44,822 bases of DNA from Glycomyces sp. L485 (lineage in GTDB: Bacteria; Actinomycetota; Actinomycetes; Mycobacteriales; Micromonosporaceae), in assembly GCF_022548875.1 (NCBI RefSeq), contig NZ_JAKZEW010000026.1:1-44822 (forward strand), given 5' to 3'. Under the pieces are notes generated by a model. That model was not told where the DNA came from, searched no databases, and saw only the letters and a list, made by a program, of their open reading frames with translations. Numbering within the stretch: position 1 is the first letter of the stretch; every line of letters starts with the position of its first letter. This document shows, in pieces, positions 1-7,547 of this stretch. The position numbers and the translations under genes were made by a program.

Positions 1-455
1 ACTTCAATGATACGGGCCTGACCAGCGGAAATCATCACCCACTAGGGGGAGAAACCCCTCATGTTCAGACCCCGGACCGCCTGCCGCGCAACACAACACG
101 AGCAAAACTCACCCACCAACGCCGCCCCACGGGCACCCGACCCCCGCAGCGCACCCCGGGAAACCCTCCACCTCTTCGTCGCTGCCGCCCTTGGCGCAGA
201 TCGACCATCCACACGAGACATCCCGCCAGCGCCCCAAGGGCCATTTCCGGGCTCCCCGGGCGTTCCACCAGCCACCAGCCGCCCGCGCCCCGAACCGCCC
301 ATGTCAACAAGCCAACCGGAAGCGAGGCGGTAGGCGTGTAGCGCGCCATGACAGGGTGTGAGGAATTCGGTAATGTGAGACCCAGTCGTGTTGTGTTTCA
401 GGCGAATGCGGCCGAGTTCCCCCCCGAACGTAGCGATGGAGAAGGGTCACCCCAT
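1..455. other. No convincing gene; leader of the first operon
   Basis: No reading frame here has a ribosome binding site, a recognisable domain or a clear coding signature; the translations are Arg/Pro/Ala-rich, as expected for random GC-rich DNA. A short hairpin (AGGGG near 44, CCCCT near 54) could be the end of a transcript entering from the left. The last ~50 bases are the leader of the gene starting at 456, with its Shine-Dalgarno at 438-446. Confidence 0.5.
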
Positions 456-1268
456 ATGGCAAGCATCGATGAGCTGTCGAGCGCGATCAGCGCGAACAAG
501 GAAGCGGTCGAGCAGGCGAATGTCGGTCTCGCCGCGAGCATGAGCAGCGCGGATGAGTTGTCGGGCCAGTTCCAAGGACTCGGTGCGGACGACAAGGTCG
601 CCGGCGTCGAGCAGGTGAAGCAGAGCATGGAGCAGGCCCAGCAGGCATTGGCGAGCGCGGCGCAGGCGGTTGAAACGGCGCAGGCGCAGGCGGAGGCGCT
701 CAGGGGCTTACAGAGCGGGGCCGGCGGAGGAGTACCAGCAGGAGGCGAGACTGAAATCGCCCTCACCCCCGCTGGCGGGCAGTCCAAGGAGGACGAGAAG
801 GAACCGCCGTCGGCCGCAGGAGTAGGCGGCCCCACCGAGCCGCCGAACCCGCCGATTGCCGGAGGTCTCGATGGCGAAGATCCGGACCGCCTGCGCGACG
901 ATATCGGCAAGCCGCTTGAACCGCTGCCTGAACTCGACCTCGATGAAGACCGAGGAAGCAAGGTCGGGCGAGTTGGCCGCAGCTTCTTGAAGAACATCGG
1001 TGACCACCAGGACGCAGCCAAAGAGGCTGGGCAGACGGCTCAATCGCTGCTGACCGACGGTTACCAGCCGTTCCGCGGCAGCCAGGCGCAAACATCGACC
1101 GAATCATCGGTCAGTTCGAGCCTTCCTCCGGCCGCTGCCGATAATGAAAGCCCGAATATCCAAGCGGGAGACGTTTTTGGGAATGCGCTGTTCGCAGTCG
1201 GTGCCCTGTTGCACGGCATTGGTTGGGCCATAGACTCGAGAGGAAGAAGGAGGCGCGATGGATCGTGA
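456..1268 (+). CDS. Unrecognised helical, Pro-rich protein (WXG-like/secretion substrate-like)
   Basis: About 270 residues. The ATG at 456 is chosen because GGAGAAGGG (438-446) sits 9 nt upstream; the frame is open further 5' but has no binding site there. Residues ~1-90 are an Ala/Gln/Glu-rich helical segment with heptad character, reminiscent of N-terminal helices of WXG100-like and polymorphic-toxin proteins of actinomycetes. A Gly/Pro/Glu-rich linker follows (~90-150), then a charged region and a C-terminal hydrophobic stretch (~240-262, GNALFAVGALLHGIGWAI) ending in an Arg cluster. No signal peptide, catalytic motif or WXG motif is visible. The stop overlaps the next gene by 11 nt, so the two are probably translationally coupled. 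A secreted or membrane-associated effector-like role is inference only. Confidence 0.7.
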   Translation: MASIDELSSAISANKEAVEQANVGLAASMSSADELSGQFQGLGADDKVAGVEQVKQSMEQAQQALASAAQAVETAQAQAEALRGLQSGAGGGVPAGGETEIALTPAGGQSKEDEKEPPSAAGVGGPTEPPNPPIAGGLDGEDPDRLRDDIGKPLEPLPELDLDEDRGSKVGRVGRSFLKNIGDHQDAAKEAGQTAQSLLTDGYQPFRGSQAQTSTESSVSSSLPPAAADNESPNIQAGDVFGNALFAVGALLHGIGWAIDSRGRRRRDGS

Positions 1269-1710
1269 TGAGAGGTTTCGCCAGCACGCGCGTGCATTGC
1301 TGAATGGCGAAGGGCAGGAAGCTCAGCGGATCGCTGACCAGTTTACCAGGGACGATCACGGAGCGCATTTCATCTTCATAGGTGCGTTGTTCACCCGGAT
1401 CGTGCTCCGGCATTTCGGAACGGAACTTCATGCGGAAGAACTGCAGCGGTTCATGAGCGGCGTCCGGCAGGACTTCCAGACCGCCAATCCTCCGCTCAAC
1501 TCGCTTCATGTCGAAGGCATGATCCGTTCAATCTACGGTGAGGACCAGTTCCTTCAAGAGGTCCCGGCCGGTGAGCAGTCGGTCGTGATGTGGGCCGTGA
1601 TGCGGAAGATCACGGATCAGACGGTGCTCGGTCGGCACTTGGAACAGCTCTTCGGAGAAGCCGAGGAGCTTGCTGAACGGTGGATTGCTGAAGGTGCCGG
1701 AAACGTCTAG
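1258..1710 (+). CDS. Unknown protein, paralogue 1 of a three-copy local family
   Basis: About 150 residues, cytosolic-looking, no signal peptide. The ATG is preceded by GAAGGAGG and overlaps the end of the upstream gene. The sequence resembles the products at 1775-2239 and 2236-2751: an N-terminal helical segment with ALLNGEGQEA, a hydrophobic helix (FIFIGALFTRIVLRHFG), ELQRFMSGVR, then IRSIYGEDQFLQEV and WAVMRKITDQ, ending with a Trp-Ile motif (ERWIAEG). I do not recognise the family. It is the distal gene of its operon, as the paralogues are on the opposite strand, so it may be a partner or immunity-like protein for the preceding gene; that is inference from position alone. Confidence 0.75.
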   Translation: MDRDERFRQHARALLNGEGQEAQRIADQFTRDDHGAHFIFIGALFTRIVLRHFGTELHAEELQRFMSGVRQDFQTANPPLNSLHVEGMIRSIYGEDQFLQEVPAGEQSVVMWAVMRKITDQTVLGRHLEQLFGEAEELAERWIAEGAGNV

Positions 1711-1724
1711 CTGATCTGAAGTTC

Positions 1725-1753
1725 GAGCCGCCGGGCCTTCGGCCCGGCGGCTC
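1725..1753. terminator. Bidirectional hairpin between convergent operons
   Basis: Perfect 13-bp stem, GAGCCGCCGGGCC at 1725-1737 against GGCCCGGCGGCTC at 1741-1753, with a 3-nt loop. It lies between the stop codons at 1710 and 1775. There is only a weak T-rich tail (CTGCTCTT). Confidence 0.8.
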
Positions 1754-1774
1754 TGCTCTTATGGGATATGCGAT

Positions 1775-2239
1775 CTACAGGTTTGAGCCTGGGGTGCAGA
1801 TCCAGTGCTCGATCAGCTTCTGGGTTCGGGTGATGATCTGGTCGAGGTCTTCCTTGATGTCGGGTCGCCGTTCCACCAACTGGCGGAGCACGCGGTAGAA
1901 GCTGAAGTACTTCTCGCGCCAGTTCATCTCGTCGAGCAGGTATTCCTCCCCATACGGCGCGCGGATGACCGCTTCGATGTTCAGGTACTCCAGTGGTGGC
2001 TCGGCATTCCGGTAGTCGTGGCGCATCTCGGCTATGAAGCGTTGCAGCTCGGTGAAATCGAGCCCGTCTTCCTCCTCGCCGAAGCGGTATCGCAGTACGA
2101 CACAGGTGACGCCGTACATGTACAGGACTGACAACCGATGGTCGGACTCGCTGAACCGCTTCCGCAGCTCGTCCGCAGTGTCGCGCTCTCCGAGCGCGAG
2201 CGCCTTGATCGAGGCCCTGTGCATTTGCTCGGGGGTCAC
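1775..2239 (-). CDS. Unknown protein, paralogue 2 of the local family
   Basis: About 154 residues from a GTG at 2239 that overlaps the TGA of the upstream gene (GTGA), which argues for translational coupling; a longer reading upstream of this GTG would lie inside the neighbour. Motifs shared with the products at 1258 and 2236: IKALALGE near the N-terminus, a hydrophobic helix before FGEEED, ELQRFIAEMRHDY, IRAPYGEEYLLDEM, a VLRQLVE segment and a C-terminal HWI. It is the most divergent of the three (Tyr/Phe-rich in the middle). Function unknown. Last gene of a four-gene minus-strand operon that ends at the shared terminator. Confidence 0.72.
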   Translation of the reverse strand: MTPEQMHRASIKALALGERDTADELRKRFSESDHRLSVLYMYGVTCVVLRYRFGEEEDGLDFTELQRFIAEMRHDYRNAEPPLEYLNIEAVIRAPYGEEYLLDEMNWREKYFSFYRVLRQLVERRPDIKEDLDQIITRTQKLIEHWICTPGSNL

Positions 2240-2751
2240 GTGTTCTCGCCCTCTCCTGCGGAGGCGGACGCCTCGCGCAGGTCGGACAGTGCCGGGGAGT
2301 CGATCATCTCGGTGATCCACTCCTTCGCCATCCGGTTCGCGTCCCGCAGTCGTTCGTCAAGCGCCTCTTCGGCTTCGCCTTCATCGACCAGTTGCCGCAT
2401 CACCGCCCACATGTAGCTGGTGTGCTCCGCCTGTGGGATCTCCACCAGCAGTTGGGTTTCGCCGTAGACGACTCGGGTCAGGGCTTCGGCTCGAAGTGCG
2501 CGCAACCTAGACCCGTTGCGTCGGATCGCCTCTCGGAAGCCTTCCATGAAGTGCAGGAGCTCGTGTCGGTCTGGTTCGTCGCCGAAGCGGTCCACTACGA
2601 ACGCGCCGAACAGCGAGAAGACGAAGAGGTAATGCCGGAACATCTGTGCGGGGTAGAGCAGAGCGTGGATGCGGCCCGCCTCCTCCTCGTCTCCGGTGAG
2701 CTTCGCCTTGGCGTGGTCACGGAAGAAGGATTCTCGCTCGAGCTTGTTCAC
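2236..2751 (-). CDS. Unknown protein, paralogue 3 of the local family
   Basis: About 171 residues. The ATG lies 3 nt after the stop of the gene at 2755-3120. It shares with its two paralogues KAKLTGDEEEAG, a hydrophobic helix (YLFVFSLFGAFVVDRFG), ELLHFMEGFR, VVYGETQLLVEI and WAVMRQLVDEG, then KEWITEM. It differs by a C-terminal extension rich in Ala, Ser and Glu (~20 residues). WAVMR is identical in this copy and in the plus-strand copy. No catalytic signature or membrane span long enough for certainty. Its position beside paralogue 2 suggests tandem duplication. Confidence 0.75.
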   Translation of the reverse strand: MNKLERESFFRDHAKAKLTGDEEEAGRIHALLYPAQMFRHYLFVFSLFGAFVVDRFGDEPDRHELLHFMEGFREAIRRNGSRLRALRAEALTRVVYGETQLLVEIPQAEHTSYMWAVMRQLVDEGEAEEALDERLRDANRMAKEWITEMIDSPALSDLREASASAGEGENT

Positions 2752-2754
2752 CGG

Positions 2755-3120
2755 CTATCCCTCGCAGAACTTCTGGCAGTCGAACCAGACCTTCGCGGCG
2801 GCCCGTTTGACCTCCGGCGCGTTGGTTCCCGCCCTGATCCAGGACAGATGCGTGGTCTCGCAGACCCACAGGTCCGGCTCGCCGACAACCAGCCCCGACA
2901 GGAAGCCGAGCAGGGCAGGTTCGGCGTCGGCGAACGCCACCCACAGCCTCGGGGCGTCGGCGCAGACGCCGAACTCCACGGCTCGACCGTCGATCGTCGC
3001 GGAGCCGAGCACGGTGAGCGCGGACGGGTCGGGAGCGGCCACGGTCTGAGCGGGGATCGGAACCTGCGCGAGCGCTTTGGCGTACGCGGCACGGACCCTC
3101 GGTGGGGAAAACCTGCTCAC
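2755..3120 (-). CDS. Unrecognised 121-residue protein
   Basis: Starts at an ATG whose first bases overlap the stop of the upstream gene (ATGA at 3117-3120) and ends 3 nt before the next start, so it belongs to the same operon. Mixed alpha/beta composition with several hydrophobic beta-like stretches (RLWVAFADAEPALLGFLSG, DLWVCETTHLSWI). Three Cys residues, two of them in the C-terminal half, and no signal peptide. I do not recognise a family; a small folded partner of the Pro-rich upstream protein would fit the coupling. Confidence 0.7.
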   Translation of the reverse strand: MSRFSPPRVRAAYAKALAQVPIPAQTVAAPDPSALTVLGSATIDGRAVEFGVCADAPRLWVAFADAEPALLGFLSGLVVGEPDLWVCETTHLSWIRAGTNAPEVKRAAAKVWFDCQKFCEG

Positions 3121-3764
3121 AGCGACGCACCTCCCGTCACCGGGTAGAGGTCGTCGAACCGCGCCTCCCAGGCACCGATGTAGGACGGATCAGTCTGCGG
3201 GCGGGGGTTCGGCGGGACCCTCCGCAGGCTCGCCGGGTCTTCGTCGTCCGGTTCGAGAGCAGGATCTGATCCTTTGAGGACGCTGATGATCCAGCGGACG
3301 ACTCGGATGAGGGTCCCGATGGTCCGGCCGCATTCGCGTTCCGCGGCCGAGCCGGTGGTGTGGGCGTTGGCGAGCGGTTCTGAGTCGACCAGGAACCGGT
3401 CCCAGGCGTCTTCGCGGAGCTTCGAGAACCGGTACGGCTCATCGGGCCAGGACCTTGGGCGGGGTCTTGGCGAGGGCCGGTCGGGTTCGATCGACGGTTC
3501 CGGCGACGCTGGGAGCGGGTCCGGCAGTTCGCCCCTGCGGTGGCGCCCGATGCGGGTGTCGGGCCGCCATCCGGGCGTCCCGAACGCGCCCGTGTCGTCG
3601 GGGTCGGCGGGTCTGCCGCCGATCTCCCAAGTGTCGCCCGGCCTGTGGCGCAGATGGTCCGGCTCGTAGTCCGGTTCTCCGGGGGCGAAGCCCGGGGGAA
3701 AGGCTCGCGCGAACGAGTGGCTGTTTTCAGGCACGCTGGAATAGCGTATTGTCGTAGACGGCAC
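3117..3764 (-). CDS. Unrecognised Pro/Arg-rich protein, first gene of the minus operon
   Basis: About 215 residues from the GTG at 3764, chosen because AGGAAGG lies ~9 nt upstream; the open frame continues further 5' but through a hairpin leader. The first ~130 residues are low-complexity, rich in Pro, Arg, Asp and Gly, probably disordered. A central helical part (FSKLREDAWDRFLVDSE) is followed by an amphipathic or hydrophobic helix (TLIRVVRWIISVLKG) and an acidic, Pro-rich tail. Its layout (disordered region plus one hydrophobic helix, with a paralogue-family protein downstream) parallels the 456-1268 gene on the other strand, though the sequences are not alike. Confidence 0.65.
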   Translation of the reverse strand: MPSTTIRYSSVPENSHSFARAFPPGFAPGEPDYEPDHLRHRPGDTWEIGGRPADPDDTGAFGTPGWRPDTRIGRHRRGELPDPLPASPEPSIEPDRPSPRPRPRSWPDEPYRFSKLREDAWDRFLVDSEPLANAHTTGSAAERECGRTIGTLIRVVRWIISVLKGSDPALEPDDEDPASLRRVPPNPRPQTDPSYIGAWEARFDDLYPVTGGASL

Positions 3765-3790
3765 AGAAGGTTTCCTTCCTGTGTTCGGTG

Positions 3791-3834
3791 CCGCCCGGTG
3801 GAAACAGGTTTGGTGATCGGTGACCACCGGGCGG
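3791..3834 (-). promoter_or_regulatory. Leader inverted repeat upstream of the minus operon
   Basis: Perfect 11-bp arms, CCGCCCGGTGG (3791-3801) and CCACCGGGCGG (3824-3834), about 27 nt upstream of the GTG at 3764. It could be a leader hairpin or an operator. The rest of the 3765-4009 gap is AT-richer than its surroundings and shows no gene. Confidence 0.5.
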
Positions 3835-4009
3835 CTGCTTGCATTTTGCCTTATTTGATTTGCTCGGTTGATCCGGTATGGATCGTAAGGTGATTTGTTC
3901 TAGCCGTAAACTCCTGCGTGGCTTGCTGATGCAAAACGCTGATCTAGGCTTGCTCATTGCATGTTGAGCGATGACCGCGGCGATGTCAACCCCACCACGC
4001 GATCAAGCG

Positions 4010-4061
4010 TCTAAAAACAAAACGACCGGAATGGTCCTCAAAAATGAGGGCCATTCCGGTC
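4010..4061 (-). terminator. Rho-independent terminator of the LacI-family gene
   Basis: A 16-bp stem (4024-4039 with 4046-4061, one G-T pair) and a six-base loop lie just after the stop at 4074. On the minus strand the hairpin is followed by a T-rich tract (complement of the A-rich 4010-4023). Confidence 0.88.
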
Positions 4062-4073
4062 TGCAGTCTCTAT

Positions 4074-5171
4074 TCAGGCGGACTCTCGGTAGACCATTCG
4101 CGTCCCGAGAATCGTCACCAGCGGGCCGTCCTCCTCGCCGTGAATGCGGCCGCACAGCAGCCTCGCCATTTCTCGGCCCATCGTCTCGGTCGGCTGATGC
4201 ACCGTCGTCAGCGCCGGCTCCGCCAACTCCGCCAGCGGCGAGTCGTCGAAGCCGATGAGCGCCAAGTCCTCCGGCACCGAGATTCCCCGGTCCCGCGCCA
4301 CCCGCAGGGCCGCGATCGCCAGCGGGTCAGACGACGCGAACACCGCGTCGACGTCCCCTGCCGCGTCGAACAGGTGCCTCGCCGCCTTGACGCCGCTGGC
4401 CTCGTCGAATCCCTCGGCCAGCGCCACCAGTCGGTCCTCCACCGGCAGCCGGTGCCCTCGCAGCCCGTCGCGGTAACCGTTGAGGCGGTCCACGCCGACG
4501 GACATGTCCTGCGGCCCGGCGATGATGCCGATCCGCTTGTGGCCTTTCCCAGCCAGGTACTCCACGGCCTGACGCGCCCCGGACCGGTTATCGCAGTCGA
4601 CGTACGCCAGGGGATGGTGCCCCGCCGGCGTACCGCACAGCACGATCGGTATGCCGGCGGTCTCCAGCCGCTCGGGAAGCGGGTCCCCGGAGTGGCTTGA
4701 GACCATCATGACGCCGTCGACGTGGCCGCTCATCAGGTACGACTCCAGGCGGCTCCGGTCGCCGTCCTTCGGGGCGAACGTCAGCATCAGCCGCATGTTC
4801 TCCTCGGCGAGCTGGTCCGAGGCGCCCCGCAGGATGCCCGCGAAGAAAGGCTCGCCCCACAGCCACTCCTGGGACTCGGTCACGACCAGCGCGACCGTGT
4901 CGGTCCGCTGCGTCACGAGTGTCCGCGCCGCCTGGTTGGGCACGTACCCGAGCTCTTTGATCGCGGCGAGCACCGCCGCCCGGGTGTCGTCGGCGACCTT
5001 CGGGGAGCCGTTGATGACGCGTGAGACCGTGCCCCTCCCGACCCCGGCGTGACGCGCGACGGTGTCGAGCGTGGGCCGTCCGGCGCTGCGCTTGCGCTTG
5101 GTCTGTCCGTTGGACGACCGGGCCGCGGTCGCGTCGCCCGCGCTCGGTTCGTCAGGTCGGGTGTCGGTCAT
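4074..5171 (-). CDS. cebR: LacI-family repressor, CebR-like
   Basis: 365 residues. Residues ~34-58 form the LacI helix-turn-helix (TLDTVARHAGVGRGTVSRV followed by INGS), after a ~30-residue basic, Ser/Ala-rich N-terminal extension. The rest is a periplasmic-binding-protein-like effector domain with the family's GFDDSPLAELAEPALTTV motif near the C-terminus. The ATG at 5171 has GAGGTG 8 nt upstream. It sits 31 nt after the beta-glucosidase gene on the same strand, so it is probably the last gene of the ceb operon; in streptomycetes cebR is usually next to cebE. Known CebR proteins bind TGGGAGCGCTCCCA-like sites and release DNA with cellobiose. Such boxes occur upstream of cebE and the GH48 gene here. 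Assignment rests on context; another LacI sugar specificity is possible. Confidence 0.85.
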   Translation of the reverse strand: MTDTRPDEPSAGDATAARSSNGQTKRKRSAGRPTLDTVARHAGVGRGTVSRVINGSPKVADDTRAAVLAAIKELGYVPNQAARTLVTQRTDTVALVVTESQEWLWGEPFFAGILRGASDQLAEENMRLMLTFAPKDGDRSRLESYLMSGHVDGVMMVSSHSGDPLPERLETAGIPIVLCGTPAGHHPLAYVDCDNRSGARQAVEYLAGKGHKRIGIIAGPQDMSVGVDRLNGYRDGLRGHRLPVEDRLVALAEGFDEASGVKAARHLFDAAGDVDAVFASSDPLAIAALRVARDRGISVPEDLALIGFDDSPLAELAEPALTTVHQPTETMGREMARLLCGRIHGEEDGPLVTILGTRMVYRESA

Positions 5172-5202
5172 CGTGCATCACCTCGGGCTCCGTTGCATGA
5201 TC

Positions 5203-6627
5203 TTATTTTGCCTCACCATTCGATCGAGCGGTCCGCACTAGGTCGCAGTACCATTTTCCCGAGTCCTTCACGACCCGTTGTCCGGTTTCGAAGTCGACGT
5301 ACACCAGACCGAAGCGCTTGGTGTAGCCCCACGCCCATTCGAAGTTGTCCGCCAGGCTCCATGCGAAGTATCCGATGAGCGGCACGCCCGCCTCGACGGC
5401 GTCGGCGCACGCTCCCAGGTGTTCGCGGACGTAGTCGAGCCGTTCGGAGTCGGCTACCTGGTCTTCGACGAGTTTGTCGGGGAAGGCCGCGCCGTTCTCG
5501 GTGACCGCGAGCGTCACGTCCGGGTAGTTCGCGTGGAGGCGTCGCAATGTTTCGCTGAGCCCTTCCGGTGCGATCTCCCAGCCCATGTCCGTCTGCGGGA
5601 GCCCGGTGGTCATGAATCCGACGTGTTCGTTCGCCGGCCACGGCGAGCCCGCGCCGGTCGGCGCCGCCGAGGCCGAGACGGCCCCGCCCTCGCGGCCGGT
5701 GACAGTGTACTGACTGTAGTAGTTCACCGACAGGCAGTCCAAGGGCGCGTTGATGACCTCCATATCGCCGACCTCGACGAAGGAGAAGTCGGTGACGGCC
5801 GTGAAGTCGTCGACGATGTCCTCGGGGTAGGCGCCCTTGAGCGCGGCGTCGGTGAACCACCGGTTCTGGACGCCGTCGATGCGGCGGGCCGCGTCCACGT
5901 CGACGGGCGCGTCCGAGGCGGCGTAGACGGGGTAGAAGTTGAGCCCGATGCTCACCGTCGCGTCCGGTTCGGCCTCCTTGATCGCGCGTGCCGCGAGCCC
6001 GTGGCCGAGCATGAGGTGGTGGGCGGCGGCGATCGAGGCGGCCGGCTCGCGGCGTCCCGGCGCGTGCTCGCCCGAGGAGTATCCGAGGAACGCCGCGCAC
6101 CACGGCTCGTTGACGGTGATCCATCGTTTGACCCGGTCTCCCAGGGCCTGGTGCGCGATCTGGGCGAACTCCCCGAACCGCTCGGCGGTGTCGCGTTTGG
6201 GCCAGCCCCCGCCGTTCTCCAGCGCTTGGGGCAGGTCCCAGTGGTAGAGCGTCACCCATGGCGTGATGCCCTGCTCCAGCAGCGCGTCTACCAGCGCGGA
6301 GTAGTAGTCGAGTCCGGCGCGGTTGACCTTGCCGTCGCCGTCGGGGCAGATCCTCGGCCACGACAGTGAGAATCGGTAGCTGTTCAGGCCGAGCTCGCCG
6401 ACCAGGGCGACGTCGCCCTCGATGTTGTGGTAGGAGTCGATGGCCTTGTCGCCGTTGGACCCGTCGACCACCCGGCCGGGCTCGGACACGAACGTGTCCC
6501 AGATGGACTGGCCTCGTCCATCCGCGGTGGTCGAGCCCTCGACCTGGTAGGACGAGGTGGCCGCACCCCAGGCGAAACCGGATGGAAACCGCGCCGCGAG
6601 TGCGGCGACCTCGAAGTCGTTGCTCAT
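5203..6627 (-). CDS. bglC: GH1 beta-glucosidase, BglC-like
   Basis: 474 residues, the usual length for a cytosolic GH1 enzyme; no signal peptide. The N-terminus has the GH1 signature FPSGFAWGAATSSYQVEG. The acid/base is Glu174 in TVNEP and the nucleophile Glu377 in VTENG. The start at 6627 overlaps the stop of the permease gene by one base (TAATG), so translation is coupled. It would hydrolyse cellobiose and short cello-oligosaccharides imported by CebEFG to glucose. Position after cebG is the same as in the streptomycete ceb cluster. Confidence 0.93.
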   Translation of the reverse strand: MSNDFEVAALAARFPSGFAWGAATSSYQVEGSTTADGRGQSIWDTFVSEPGRVVDGSNGDKAIDSYHNIEGDVALVGELGLNSYRFSLSWPRICPDGDGKVNRAGLDYYSALVDALLEQGITPWVTLYHWDLPQALENGGGWPKRDTAERFGEFAQIAHQALGDRVKRWITVNEPWCAAFLGYSSGEHAPGRREPAASIAAAHHLMLGHGLAARAIKEAEPDATVSIGLNFYPVYAASDAPVDVDAARRIDGVQNRWFTDAALKGAYPEDIVDDFTAVTDFSFVEVGDMEVINAPLDCLSVNYYSQYTVTGREGGAVSASAAPTGAGSPWPANEHVGFMTTGLPQTDMGWEIAPEGLSETLRRLHANYPDVTLAVTENGAAFPDKLVEDQVADSERLDYVREHLGACADAVEAGVPLIGYFAWSLADNFEWAWGYTKRFGLVYVDFETGQRVVKDSGKWYCDLVRTARSNGEAK

Positions 6628-7547
6628 TACTTGTTCGAACCTTCCATGATGCCGCTGACGATCTGGCGCCCGAAGACGATGAAGATCACCGTGATCGGGA
6701 TGATGGAGATCAGGGTGCCGGTGAACACCATCGACAGGTCGGTGCTGTAGAGCCCGATGGAGATCTGTCGAATGGCCAACTGGATCGTGGGGTTGTTGTT
6801 CGAGAGCACCATGAACGGCCACAGGAACTCGTTCCAGTTGAGCATGAAGGTGAGCAGTCCCAGCACGACCATGCCTGGGCGCAGCGCGGGAAGCACGATC
6901 CGCCACCAGATCCCGATGGTGCTGGCCCCGTCCATGCGGGCGGCCTCGATGAGCTCGTCCGGCACCGACTGGATGGTGTACTGCCGCATCAGGAAGATGC
7001 CGAATCCGTTGACCAGGAAGGGAAGGATCGCGGCCTGGAGGGTGTCGAGCCAGCCCAGTTCCACCATGAGCAGGTAGAGCGGAACCAGGCCGAGGTGCTG
7101 GAGGGGCACCATCATGGTCGCCAGCACCACGCCCATGAGGAGCCTGGAGCCCTTGAACTGGAGCTTGGCGAAGGCGAAGCCGGCGAGGGTGGAGATGAGC
7201 ACGACCGAGACGGTGACGGTGCCGGTGATGATGAACGAGTTCTGCAGTCCCAGCAGGAGGTTCGCCTGCGGGTCGCTCAAAGCCCGCTCGACGTGCTCAC
7301 CGAGGTTGCCGCCGGGCAGCAGCGCCGGCGGGAACGAGATCGCGTCCCTGGAGGTGCGCGAGGCGATGACGATCATCCAGTACAGCGGGAAGATCGACAG
7401 CGCGATGACCACGCCGAGGGTGATCTTGGTGAGGAGGCTGGGGGTCCCGGCCGCCCCGCCGATGGAGACCAGGTGCCTGCCGCGATTGCGGCGCTTGGGC
7501 GCACCGGCGGCCGGGCGCGCTTGGGGCTGTTTGAGGGCGGTGCTCAC
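6627..7547 (-). CDS. cebG: ABC sugar permease, CebG-like (MalG family)
   Basis: About 306 residues from a GTG at 7547 that overlaps the TGA of cebF (GTGA). Six membrane segments can be traced, the first at ITLGVVIALSIFPLYWMIVI. The cytoplasmic EAA loop reads ELIEAARMDGAS, with a downstream LPALRPG that contacts the ATPase. A basic, Pro/Ala-rich N-terminal tail (~30 residues) precedes the first helix. Forms the inner-membrane channel with CebF; the ATPase is not encoded nearby and is presumably a shared MsiK-type protein elsewhere. Confidence 0.9.
   Translation of the reverse strand: MSTALKQPQARPAAGAPKRRNRGRHLVSIGGAAGTPSLLTKITLGVVIALSIFPLYWMIVIASRTSRDAISFPPALLPGGNLGEHVERALSDPQANLLLGLQNSFIITGTVTVSVVLISTLAGFAFAKLQFKGSRLLMGVVLATMMVPLQHLGLVPLYLLMVELGWLDTLQAAILPFLVNGFGIFLMRQYTIQSVPDELIEAARMDGASTIGIWWRIVLPALRPGMVVLGLLTFMLNWNEFLWPFMVLSNNNPTIQLAIRQISIGLYSTDLSMVFTGTLISIIPITVIFIVFGRQIVSGIMEGSNK

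Noticed and set aside
61-333. Possible 90-codon gene at the left edge
   Set aside because: No binding site, no family resemblance and Arg/Pro-rich random-looking translation on both strands.
456-1268. ESX/WXG100 protein
   Set aside because: Much longer than ~100 residues and no WXG turn is visible; only the helical N-terminus is reminiscent.
5278-6369. Long plus-strand open frame opposite the GH1 gene
   Set aside because: Reads as Arg/Val/Asp-rich antisense of a GH1 gene with full catalytic motifs; no ribosome binding site.
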